Shown here piece by piece: positions 24,389 through 31,987 of a stretch of DNA of 33,888 nt. Every line of letters begins with the position of its first letter. Position 1 is the first letter of the stretch. Origin of the DNA: Clostridium sp. (lineage in GTDB: Bacteria > Bacillota > Clostridia > Peptostreptococcales > Peptostreptococcaceae). The position numbers and the translations under genes were made by a program. Location: NCBI GenBank assembly GCA_022782605.1, contig JALFMW010000358.1:1-33888 (forward strand), given 5' to 3'. A model generated the notes under the pieces. It worked only from the letters and a program-made list of their open reading frames with translations. It was not told the origin of the DNA and did not search any database.

Positions 24389-24447
24389 CACTTAATGGTG
24401 TTATATATTTTAGATAGTTATATTATATAAAAAAGAATATTATAAAT

Positions 24448-24484
24448 AAACCGCTTGAGATAAAAAAATCTTAAGCGGTTTTTA
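24448..24484. terminator. Terminator between convergent genes
   Basis: A 14-bp stem with one G-U pair: AAACCGCTTGAGAT (24448-24461) with ATCTTAAGCGGTTT, then TTTTT. It serves the MBL-fold gene and, in reverse, the 50-aa minus-strand gene. Confidence 0.88.
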
Positions 24485-24487
24485 TAA

Positions 24488-24640
24488 TTAAAATAATTTA
24501 AAAAACTTACATACAAGTAATATAACTAAAATGATTAAAGCAAATTTAAAAATCATAGATGTAAATACTTTTAATAATTTAAATCCTATTCCGGCAATAA
24601 CTATTAAAAGGCAAATTTTTAATAATAAATCTAAATCCAT
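24488..24640 (-). CDS. Small 50-aa membrane protein
   Basis: A short gene read on the minus strand: ATG at 24640-24638, TAA at 24490-24488. It encodes 50 residues with two hydrophobic stretches (LLLKICLLIVIAGIG, about 5-19, and FALIILVILLVC, about 33-44) separated by a basic loop, so one hairpin of two membrane helices is likely. A perfect AGGAGG (24653-24648) stands 7 bp before the ATG and a good promoter precedes it. A terminator follows directly. Function unknown; it could be a membrane-inserted regulator or a toxin-like peptide, with nothing to decide. Confidence 0.72.
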   Translation of the reverse strand: MDLDLLLKICLLIVIAGIGFKLLKVFTSMIFKFALIILVILLVCKFFKLF

Positions 24641-24685
24641 ATGTATTCCTCCTATTATATAGATTATTAAACTATTAATGTATAT

Positions 24686-24714
24686 ATAATATATTTTTTT
24701 ATAATTTTAATCAA
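24686..24714 (-). promoter_or_regulatory. Putative promoter of the 50-aa membrane protein gene
   Basis: On the minus strand TTGATT (24714-24709), a 17-bp spacer and TATTAT (24691-24686), 46 bp before the start. Confidence 0.5.
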
Positions 24715-24883
24715 GTTTTTCGTATTTTACTTATAAATATTATTTAAAAATAATAAAATACATAAAATTAAGGAAATATAAAATTACATCTTTATTACAA
24801 TTTTGAAATATTATTCATGAAGTATACAGAATGTAATATAATATCTATTATGGAAATTATTATAATAAACTAGGAGTAAAAAT

Positions 24884-26737
24884 ATGATGAGTTCAAAATT
24901 TTCTTTTGGAAAAATTAAAGATTTACCTAAAGATTCTGGATTAACACATAAGAAGGCTGTTTTACTAGAAAAGATGGGAAAATTAAATGAGGCTATTGAA
25001 TCATATAAACTTTCAGCAGAAGATGGAAATGTTAAATCACAATATACGTTAGGAAAGATTTATTCAAATAGAAAACAATATCATGAGGCAGAGAGATGGT
25101 ATTCTATGGCATTTAAAAATGGATATGAAAAAGCTGCTTTTGATTTAGGAAATATGTATTATGATTTAGAAGGATATGAATATGCCTTATACTGGTATGA
25201 AAAAGTTGCCATGGAGGGCAATGTAAAAGCAGAAAATAACCTTGGTGTTATTCATTATAAATTAAAAGATTATGCAAGAAGTGAAAAATGGTTAAAAATT
25301 GCGGCAGATAATAATTTAAGCTCAGCATGCTTTAATTTAGGATTACTATATCTTAACTTTGATAGAGTAGAAGAGGCTATGGAATCATTTAGAAAAGGCT
25401 CAGTATTGCTTAGTGATGATTGTAAATATAACTTAGCCATTTTATATAGCCAAAATGGAAATGAAAAAAGTGCTATATCTATGTATAAACAATTGTATCG
25501 TTCAGGACATAAAAAGGGATGTTACAATATGGGGCTACTTATGGAAATAAATAATGATGAAAGTGAAGCAGAAAAATATTATTTAAAAAGCTGTAAAAGT
25601 GAATTTGTAAAATCTCAGTATAGATTAGCTTATTTATACGATAGAAAAGATAAAATAGAAGATGCTATGGAATATTATGAAAAAGGAATTGAGCAGGATT
25701 ATTGTTTATCAAAATTCAGATTGGCTAACTTATGTAACAGAGAAAATGAAATAGAAAGAGCTAAAATGTATTATGACTTGGCAGCAAGTGATATGGTAGA
25801 GGCAAAAAATAATTTAGCTGGTTTATATTTTGAGGATAAAAATTATCAAGAGGCTATTAAAAACTATGATGAAGCCATAGTGGATGGTTGTAAAATTGCA
25901 ATAGAAAATATAGGTGATTTATATGATCAAACAGGAGAAATAGAAAAAGCTATATCATATTATCAAAGAAATTCAACAATTGTATCATGCCAAATTAAAT
26001 TGGGTGATATTTTTAGAAGAATAGACAACTTAGATGAGGCTATTGTATGGTATAAAAAGGCCGTTGAAAATGATGATACTTATTCAGCTTATACACTAGG
26101 GTTAATTTATGAAGAGTTAAAGCAGTTTGAAGAAGCTAAGAAGTATTTTACAATTGCAGTTGATAAAAATGATGTAAATAGCCGTATTCATTTGGGTAGA
26201 ATTTACTATAATGAAGAATGTTATGAAGAAGCTAAGGATATGTTTGAAATCACAGCCAATGAAGGTAATATTTATTCACAACATATGTTGGCATTAATAT
26301 ATGAAAATTATTATAATGATTATACTAATGCAAAATATTGGTATGAAAAATCAAGAGAACAAGGATGTGTTGAATCTATATATAACTTAGGGCAACTATC
26401 TCTTAAACTTGGAGAAGTTGAAGAAAGTGAAAAATATTTTGCAGAAGGTATGAAAAAAGAAGACAAAAACTGTGAATATATGATGGCATACTTATATTAT
26501 GAGAAAAGTAGAAAAATGTTTAAAGGATTAAGTGAGCTTCATTATGAAAATAGTGAAGATATATATAACTCCCTTAAAGAGCTTGATATAAATAGAGAAG
26601 AAAGATTAGTGGCGCCATTTGAAGAAGTAGCAAAAGATGAAGAGGAAGAATACATACCACAATATATTTTAGATGTGGATGAAAATTTACAAAATGAATT
26701 TGAAACAATAGAAAGTGAAATGAAAATTGAACGTTAA
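24884..26737 (+). CDS. Large TPR/Sel1-like repeat protein
   Basis: A 617-aa cytoplasmic solenoid with no signal peptide. Roughly fourteen repeats of about 34-36 residues run from about residue 22 to 525, each of the form (A/E)xWYxxAxxxGxxxAxxxLGxxYxxxxxYxxAxxW, as in LYWYEKVAMEGNVKAENNLG. The last about 80 residues are acidic and probably unstructured (EEVAKDEEEEY). Such scaffolds assemble protein complexes; the partner is unknown. ATG at 24884 or 24887, with CTAGGAG upstream. A single-gene unit. Confidence 0.82.
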   Translation: MMSSKFSFGKIKDLPKDSGLTHKKAVLLEKMGKLNEAIESYKLSAEDGNVKSQYTLGKIYSNRKQYHEAERWYSMAFKNGYEKAAFDLGNMYYDLEGYEYALYWYEKVAMEGNVKAENNLGVIHYKLKDYARSEKWLKIAADNNLSSACFNLGLLYLNFDRVEEAMESFRKGSVLLSDDCKYNLAILYSQNGNEKSAISMYKQLYRSGHKKGCYNMGLLMEINNDESEAEKYYLKSCKSEFVKSQYRLAYLYDRKDKIEDAMEYYEKGIEQDYCLSKFRLANLCNRENEIERAKMYYDLAASDMVEAKNNLAGLYFEDKNYQEAIKNYDEAIVDGCKIAIENIGDLYDQTGEIEKAISYYQRNSTIVSCQIKLGDIFRRIDNLDEAIVWYKKAVENDDTYSAYTLGLIYEELKQFEEAKKYFTIAVDKNDVNSRIHLGRIYYNEECYEEAKDMFEITANEGNIYSQHMLALIYENYYNDYTNAKYWYEKSREQGCVESIYNLGQLSLKLGEVEESEKYFAEGMKKEDKNCEYMMAYLYYEKSRKMFKGLSELHYENSEDIYNSLKELDINREERLVAPFEEVAKDEEEEYIPQYILDVDENLQNEFETIESEMKIER

Positions 26738-26774
26738 AAAAGTGTCTTAAATGTTTATCATTTAAGACACTTTT
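26738..26774. terminator. Bidirectional terminator
   Basis: Perfect 16-bp stem AAAAGTGTCTTAAATG / CATTTAAGACACTTTT with a 5-nt loop, between the TPR gene and the converging corA gene. Confidence 0.93.
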
Positions 26775-26798
26775 ACTATTTAAGTTTAAATAAGTATT

Positions 26799-27734
26799 CT
26801 ATAGTAGTTTATTTTTTGATAATAATATGGATAATATTAAACAAATTATTGTTGATATAAATAAAATTATCCAAAATCCATTTGGATCTGTAGAGAAGGG
26901 AAGACCTTCAACATTCATACCAAAATATCCAGAAATCATTGTTGGTATTGATAAAATAAGTGTAACAACAGTTAATAATTGCATAACATTATTTTGATTA
27001 TTATTTATTATTGCACTAAATGCATCCATGATTCTACTTAGTATATCTCCATAAATAGAAGCCATCTCAAGAGCCTGTCTATTTTCTATAATTACATCTT
27101 CTAAAAGGTCTTCATCTTCAGAGTATCTTTTTATGGTAGATGTACGAAGCATTTTATTTAAAACTAGCTCAATAGCCTTTAGGGAAGTAGAAAAATAAAC
27201 TAATGATTTCTCTAACTCCAACAATTGAACAAGTTCTTTATTCTTCATTGACTTGTGTATTTCACGTTCTATTTCAATAGTCATTTTATTTATTCTTCTT
27301 AGGTATAATAGATAATAAGTTGCATTCTTATACAAAATCTGCAGTATAAAACGAGCTTTCTTATAAGTGTAAAACTCTTTAATATGACCAACTATAAAGT
27401 CATTTAAAATTTTACTTTGAGCAGTACATACAGTGATAATTGAATTATCAGTAAGTATTATCCCAAGTGGTATGGTAGAATAGTGAGCTGAGTCAGAGTT
27501 AGACTCATCTATTGGTATATCGATTAAAATTAATGTATGATTATCTTCCACATCTATTCTAGAACGTTCTTCTTCATCAAGAGCTGCATTGATACTATCT
27601 ATATCTATATTAAATCTATCAGAAATATATCTAATTTCTTCATGAGTAGGTTCAACCAGATTAATCCAACAACCATCTTCGAAGTCGTTTAATTTTTCTA
27701 ATTTTGTCTCAATTGTTTTGTAATATCTTATCAT
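26799..27734 (-). CDS. corA: CorA-family divalent cation transporter
   Basis: A 311-aa pentameric channel subunit of the CorA Mg2+/Co2+ family. The N-terminal cytoplasmic domain (about 1-250) leads to two C-terminal membrane helices (about 251-270 and 285-305). The ion-selective GMN motif is at residues 272-274 (GYFGMNVEGLPF). The sequence is the short MIT-type branch, so Mg2+, Co2+ or another metal is possible. AAAGGA lies 9 bp before the ATG. A 150-bp structured leader with a mini-ORF precedes the gene (27769-27890). Confidence 0.9.
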   Translation of the reverse strand: MIRYYKTIETKLEKLNDFEDGCWINLVEPTHEEIRYISDRFNIDIDSINAALDEEERSRIDVEDNHTLILIDIPIDESNSDSAHYSTIPLGIILTDNSIITVCTAQSKILNDFIVGHIKEFYTYKKARFILQILYKNATYYLLYLRRINKMTIEIEREIHKSMKNKELVQLLELEKSLVYFSTSLKAIELVLNKMLRTSTIKRYSEDEDLLEDVIIENRQALEMASIYGDILSRIMDAFSAIINNNQNNVMQLLTVVTLILSIPTMISGYFGMNVEGLPFSTDPNGFWIILFISTIICLILSILLSKNKLL

Positions 27735-27768
27735 GGCAACACATCCTTTATTCAGTTTTATATATGGT

Positions 27769-27835
27769 CACTTAATGATATCTATCATATGACCAATATA
27801 TAAAGGAATTAGTCAAAAATAGATATTATCAAGTG
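27769..27835 (-). promoter_or_regulatory. Long hairpin in the corA leader
   Basis: 27769-27785 pairs with 27819-27835 over 17 positions with a single mismatch and one G-U pair. The 33-nt loop contains 27790-27800, which can instead pair with 27761-27770 (TGACC / GGTCA core), so two structures compete or form a pseudoknot. No T-run follows. A smaller nested stem (CAGT..CCGA / TCGG..ACTG) spans about 27850-27879. Confidence 0.6.
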
Positions 27836-27836
27836 A

Positions 27837-27890
27837 TTAAAAAATATTGCAGTCCGAAACAAACGTATCGGAATACTGTCCATTTTCCAT
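27837..27890 (-). CDS. Possible 17-codon leader peptide of corA
   Basis: ATG at 27890 preceded by AGGGAGAG, stop TAA at 27839-27837, one base before the long hairpin begins. The peptide is MENGQYSDTFVSDCNIF. Its position matches translated leaders of Mg2+ transporter genes in enterobacteria (corL, mgtL), though no sequence similarity is claimed. Spacing of the ribosome site (4 bp) is slightly short. The region 27735-28138 holds this leader and a terminator, otherwise only AT-rich sequence. Confidence 0.35.
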   Translation of the reverse strand: MENGQYSDTFVSDCNIF

Positions 27891-28062
27891 CACTCTCCCT
27901 TAAAAATTTAAATGTCTATTATATATTAATAATTTTTAAAAAATAAATCAATACTTGAAAAAAATATTGTGAAAATAATAGACCTATTGTATATTATAAA
28001 CCTTTATAAGGGAATATAAAATATTTTTATAAAAATGTTATTTTAAATTATATATTACAAAA

Positions 28063-28102
28063 GAAAAAAGATATAATCTGTTTTAAAGTAGATTATATCT
28101 TT
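28063..28102 (-). terminator. Terminator after thrB
   Basis: On the minus strand a perfect 13-bp stem (28102-28090 with 28079-28067) followed by a T-run (28069-28064). A second, smaller stem overlaps the thrB stop (28121-28145). Confidence 0.85.
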
Positions 28103-28138
28103 AAATATTAAGATTTCTTTAGATTAAATAAAATATAT

Positions 28139-29035
28139 TTAATCTAAAATATTTACAACAACACCATTACTATCACAATGTAAATCTTTAATTATCCATT
28201 TATTGTTCAATGTTGATAAGAAAGATTTCATTTCAGGTAAAAACTTGTTATCATCATCAGTTGTTAAAGACATTATAGTAGGTCCTGCGCCACTTAAAAA
28301 AGTTCCTAAGCAGTTTAACTTATTAGCATAATTTACAACCTTATCATAGTCGTTTATTAAAGGACTTCTGTAGTCTTGATGAAATTTATCTTTGCAGGCT
28401 ATTTTTAATAAATGAAGATTATTATTCATAAAAGCAGTTACAAGAAGAGCAGCCCTTGAAACATTAAATACACCATCTTTATGAGCAATTGTTTTTGGAA
28501 GAACACTTCTGGCTTTTTCTGTTGATAATTTAAAATCAGGCACCATTGCACAAAATCTTAAGTTGTCAGGAACTTTGATTGTATCATGAAAGATTTTGTT
28601 ATTTTCCATAAATGATACAATCATATTTCCATAAATTGCAGGAGCAACATTGTCTGGATGGCCTTCAATTTCTGTTGCAAGTTTTAAAATTTCATCTTTA
28701 GGCAAGTTTGACTCACTCAAGTGATTTGCGGCCATGAGTCCAGCTATTATGCAAGTAGCACTACTGCCAAGACCTCTACAAATAGGAACTTCATCAACAA
28801 TTTTAATTTTAATTCCTTTAGGTATTTTTTTAGGTTTTATATTTTCAAAGAAATATAACATTGATTTATATACCATATTATCCTTATTAATATATTCCTT
28901 TTCCTTTTCTTCAATGATTATACCATTATCAATTTCTTCGAAATAAAATTTATTATATAAATTTAATGCAATACCAAGACAATCATATCCTGGACCAATG
29001 TTGGCACTAGTAGCTGGTACTATTACTTCTAACAT
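28139..29035 (-). CDS. thrB: Homoserine kinase
   Basis: A 298-aa GHMP kinase phosphorylating homoserine for threonine synthesis. Visible motifs: VPATSANIGPGYDCLG at the N-terminus, the ATP loop PICRGLGSSATCI near residue 87, EGHPDNVAPAIYG and the C-terminal GAGPTIMSL. The frame extends to GTG 29044, but GGTGAT overlapping the thrC stop points to ATG 29035. It overlaps the thrC terminal region closely, so both are in one operon under the T-box. Confidence 0.95.
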   Translation of the reverse strand: MLEVIVPATSANIGPGYDCLGIALNLYNKFYFEEIDNGIIIEEKEKEYINKDNMVYKSMLYFFENIKPKKIPKGIKIKIVDEVPICRGLGSSATCIIAGLMAANHLSESNLPKDEILKLATEIEGHPDNVAPAIYGNMIVSFMENNKIFHDTIKVPDNLRFCAMVPDFKLSTEKARSVLPKTIAHKDGVFNVSRAALLVTAFMNNNLHLLKIACKDKFHQDYRSPLINDYDKVVNYANKLNCLGTFLSGAGPTIMSLTTDDDNKFLPEMKSFLSTLNNKWIIKDLHCDSNGVVVNILD

Positions 29036-29044
29036 ATTAATCAC

Positions 29045-30526
29045 CTACACCTTTAATATATTTTCAACTTCTTTTTTGATTTGATATTTCTCACAACTTC
29101 TATTATGTAGGACTTTAGCTGTTTTTAAATTTTTTATAGGTAAAGGAATGGTTGTATTTGTTTCTTTGCTGAGAGTATTTAATATTTGAAATTCATCTAA
29201 AGAATTGTCTTCTTTACCTAAAGCATTTAAAACATCTTTACTAAATTTATAAGGACTGGCAGTACTAACTATTACAGTAGTTGTTTTATCCTTTGTATTT
29301 TTTAAGTATTTTTCATATGAAGTATAAGCAACACAAGTATGTGTATCAATTAAATAGTTGTACTTATTAAATATATTCTTAATATTTTCTTTAACTTCTT
29401 CTTCTGTAGCATATTCACCTATAAAAGAAGATAAATTACTCTTCATATTATTATCTATTTCATAAAACCCTTTATTATTAAGAGAATTAATAAGTTTATT
29501 TACTTTTTTATCATCTCTATTGCAAGCTTCGAATAAAAGTCTTTCTAAGTTACTAGAGATTAGAATATCCATAGAGGGTGAAGTTGTTAAGTGAAGTTTT
29601 CGATTTTTATTGTATTTTCCAGTAGTAAAGAAATCGTATAATACATTGTTTTCGTTTGATGCACAAATCAGCTTATTAATTGGAAGTCCCATATTCTTAC
29701 TATAATAAGCTGCCAAAATATTTCCGAAGTTACCTGTTGGAACAACAAAATTTATTTTATCTCCTAAGTTGATATTTTTATTTCTAACTAATTCTAGATA
29801 TGAATAGAAGTAATAAACTACCTGAGGTAATAATCTACCTATATTTATGGAATTAGCAGAAGATAATATATAGTTATTTTGTTTAAGTTTTTTATTAAAG
29901 TTTTCATCATTAAAAATACTTTTTACAGAAGACTGTGCGTCATCAAAATTTCCTTTTATGGATACAACATAAGTATTATTTCCTTCTTGACTTTTCATTT
30001 GTAGTTTTTGAATTGTGCTGACACCATCTTCAGGGAAAAAGACAATTATTTTTATTTTTTCTAGATTTTTAAAACCTTCTAAAGCAGCTTTGCCAGTATC
30101 ACCTGATGTGGCAGTTAATATGACAATATCTTCTTTAATATTATTTTTCTCTAGAGATTTTTCCAGTAATAGGGGCATTAAAGTTAGAGCCATATCTTTA
30201 AAAGCACATGTTGGACCGTGATAAAGTTCTAAAAAATAATTATCTTTTATTTTAACAGTTGGTGCTATTTTTTCATTATCGAATTTATCATCATAGGATT
30301 TATTTATACAATCCATTAATTCTTTTTCATTAAAATCATCTAAAAAAAGTTTTAATATTTCAAAACATAATTTCTTATAGGACAAGTTAACTAAATTATT
30401 AAGTTTATCTTTTAAATTGGGAAAATATGTTGGAACATACAATCCACCATCATCACAGATTCCCTTAATTATTGCTTTTGAAGCAATGACTTTTTCTTTG
30501 TTACCTCTAGTACTTATAAAGTGCAT
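29045..30526 (-). CDS. thrC: Threonine synthase
   Basis: A 493-aa PLP enzyme converting O-phosphohomoserine to threonine. The PLP lysine lies in LYHGPTCAFKDMAL (about 105-118), followed by ILTATSGDTGKAALEGF and the phosphate-binding VVPTGNFGNILAAYY. It is the long (yeast/E. coli-type) class. Two ATGs are close: 30532 is too near the AAGGGGG site, so 30526 is taken (8-bp gap). First gene of the thrC-thrB operon, 35 bp downstream of the T-box terminator. Confidence 0.94.
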   Translation of the reverse strand: MHFISTRGNKEKVIASKAIIKGICDDGGLYVPTYFPNLKDKLNNLVNLSYKKLCFEILKLFLDDFNEKELMDCINKSYDDKFDNEKIAPTVKIKDNYFLELYHGPTCAFKDMALTLMPLLLEKSLEKNNIKEDIVILTATSGDTGKAALEGFKNLEKIKIIVFFPEDGVSTIQKLQMKSQEGNNTYVVSIKGNFDDAQSSVKSIFNDENFNKKLKQNNYILSSANSINIGRLLPQVVYYFYSYLELVRNKNINLGDKINFVVPTGNFGNILAAYYSKNMGLPINKLICASNENNVLYDFFTTGKYNKNRKLHLTTSPSMDILISSNLERLLFEACNRDDKKVNKLINSLNNKGFYEIDNNMKSNLSSFIGEYATEEEVKENIKNIFNKYNYLIDTHTCVAYTSYEKYLKNTKDKTTTVIVSTASPYKFSKDVLNALGKEDNSLDEFQILNTLSKETNTTIPLPIKNLKTAKVLHNRSCEKYQIKKEVENILKV

Positions 30527-30560
30527 AATCATACCCCCTTAAATTTATATATAAATAAGA

Positions 30561-30813
30561 TTAAAAAACTCCCGTCCCTAAAAGGGACGAGAGTAAATTC
30601 CCGCGGTTCCACCCAAATTGATTTAAAATCCACTTTATACTTATAACGTATGTAAAACGTCAATTCTTACTAAAATCATTAGATAATTTCAGAATGAAGC
30701 TCACAGGTAGTTTTCAATTTATCTAATTAAGGAAACTTTTCAGCCTAAGAGTTTCCATCTCTAATAATCGATTTAAATTTACTCTTCCTGATCATAGCAT
30801 TTTAATATTAAAT
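30561..30813 (-). promoter_or_regulatory. Threonine T-box leader with terminator
   Basis: On the minus strand the T-box core TGGGTGGAACCGCGGG (30615-30600) precedes a GC-rich terminator (30594-30568; TCGTCCC / GGGACGG stem) with T-run to 30561. Stem I begins near 30790 (TCAGGAAG) with the AGTA motif and closes with CTTC..CTGA at about 30693-30705. Candidate specifier codons ACT (30711-30709) and ACC (30708-30706) both read threonine. Uncharged tRNA-Thr would favour the antiterminator and thrCB transcription. Confidence 0.94.
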
Positions 30814-30820
30814 TATTTAA

Positions 30821-30849
30821 ATTCTAACTAAATTCAAAATGTATGTCAA
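30821..30849 (-). promoter_or_regulatory. Promoter of the T-box thrC-thrB operon
   Basis: On the minus strand perfect TTGACA (30849-30844), a 17-bp spacer and TAGAAT (30826-30821). Confidence 0.8.
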
Positions 30850-31063
30850 GGAAAATGGATAAAAATTACTTTTTTATTTACATAAGTAGAAAAAGTAACA
30901 AATATTTAACACTTTCTAAATACAAATGTGATATCATAATATTATATATTAAAATGTATACAGAATATTAGTTGAAAAAATGTCAAACATAAGATAATTC
31001 TTATTAAATTCATAAACTATTCATATTGGGGTATTATAATATTAACAAAGAGGAGGAATTAAT

Positions 31064-31159
31064 ATGGCAATTGTGCTTATAACAGCAGTATTAGTAGTTA
31101 TTATGCTTGGATTATCATTTTTATCATACTTATCAGAAAATAATTTAGTAGAAGAATAG
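31064..31159 (+). CDS. 31-aa membrane peptide
   Basis: A short gene from ATG 31064 to TAG 31159. One hydrophobic helix (about residues 3-21) is followed by a short acidic tail (SENNLVEE), so a single-span membrane peptide is predicted. A strong AGAGGAGGAA site stands 5-7 bp before the ATG. A TATAAT (31035-31040), overlapping a GGGTAT, lies 25 bp upstream and a terminator follows, so it has its own transcription unit. Not recognised; it could be a small membrane-protein regulator or a type I toxin-like peptide. Confidence 0.6.
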   Translation: MAIVLITAVLVVIMLGLSFLSYLSENNLVEE

Positions 31160-31211
31160 ACTATAATTTAAAATTAATATGTTTTTGCTATTTATCATAA
31201 AAATATAAATT

Positions 31212-31242
31212 AAAAGATTGATTTTACATCAGTCTTTTTTAG
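31212..31242 (+). terminator. Terminator after the 31-aa peptide gene
   Basis: AAAAGATTGAT pairs with ATCAGTCTTTT (one G-U pair) over a 5-nt loop, then T-run. Confidence 0.8.
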
Positions 31243-31344
31243 TTTTAACAAAATAAATTACTAAGCTTTTATATAAAGATTCTTCTTTTGGGTATTAATA
31301 AATAATAGTAGATATTAATTATAATAATCAGGAGAAAGTATGAA

Positions 31345-31728
31345 ATGGAAGATTTTAAAGAAATAATTTTATATTATAAAAATTATTTGCTTAAAAAAGA
31401 AAAAGCTAACTTATGTGAGATAAATATAAAGTCAAATGAAAACATAAAAAAATATATGGAAAATAGTCGAAATAAGTTAAGAGAGTTAGAAAATTTAAGT
31501 GAAAATTATAAACTGTATGATGATAATTATAATGATTTTATGATTGCAATGGGAAAATTAGCTTTATATTTAGAAAAAATAAGCGAAGAAAATAAAAATA
31601 ATCAATTTAATGAAGAAATAAAAATAGACTTTTTAAATATGCATAGTATATTTGAAGAATTAGAACAGAGAAATATTATGAAGGATGTATATGTGTGGAA
31701 ATTTATTGGAAAGAATAAGGAGATATAA
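31345..31728 (+). CDS. Hypothetical 127-aa helical protein
   Basis: Not recognised. A charged, mostly alpha-helical soluble protein rich in Lys, Glu and Asn, with no membrane helix or cysteine cluster. AGGAGA lies about 9 bp before the ATG; a nearer ATG (31340) opens only eight codons in another frame. The stop overlaps the region just before the next gene (1-bp gap), so the two are translationally coupled. A helper of the downstream Cys-rich protein is possible but unsupported. Confidence 0.65.
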   Translation: MEDFKEIILYYKNYLLKKEKANLCEINIKSNENIKKYMENSRNKLRELENLSENYKLYDDNYNDFMIAMGKLALYLEKISEENKNNQFNEEIKIDFLNMHSIFEELEQRNIMKDVYVWKFIGKNKEI

Positions 31729-31729
31729 T

Positions 31730-31930
31730 ATGCCTAATGTAATAAGAGTTTGTGATAAGTGTTCAAATATAGATATTGAAAAAATGAAATTAAAATTTGG
31801 AGATAATAATGTCAAAGTTGGTTGTGTAGGAGCATGTAGAAAAGCTAAATATGGATACTTTGGAAAAATAAATGGAGTGTATGTATCTGTAAATAATGAA
31901 GATGAATTTATAAAAGAATGTGAGAGATAA
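31730..31930 (+). CDS. Small Cys-rich protein resembling DUF1450 (YuzB-type)
   Basis: A 66-aa protein with a CDKC pair near residues 8-11 and GCVGACRKA near residue 31-39, then GYFGKINGVYV and DEFIKECER. This pattern fits the DUF1450/YuzB family, thioredoxin-like small proteins thought to bind a 2Fe-2S cluster or metal. An earlier frame start at 31685 is rejected because AAGGAGAT (31718-31725) directs translation to ATG 31730. It follows the 127-aa gene directly. Metal or cluster binding is inferred from the four cysteines. Confidence 0.65.
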   Translation: MPNVIRVCDKCSNIDIEKMKLKFGDNNVKVGCVGACRKAKYGYFGKINGVYVSVNNEDEFIKECER

Positions 31931-31950
31931 AAGTTAATATAGACTAAATG

Positions 31951-31987
31951 AAAAATCCAACGAAATACTTCGTTGGATTTTTTTGAT
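31951..31987. terminator. Bidirectional terminator
   Basis: Perfect 14-bp stem AAAAATCCAACGAA / TTCGTTGGATTTTT with a 4-nt loop, followed by TTTT. It serves the DUF1450-like gene and the converging typA gene. Confidence 0.93.

Noticed and set aside
27809-27883. Alternative 24-codon frame in the corA leader
   Set aside because: Its ribosome site is 11 bp away and it runs into the hairpin loop; the 17-codon frame fits better, though neither is certain.
27735-28062. M-box magnesium riboswitch before corA
   Set aside because: None of the conserved M-box segments could be found, despite clear stem-loops.
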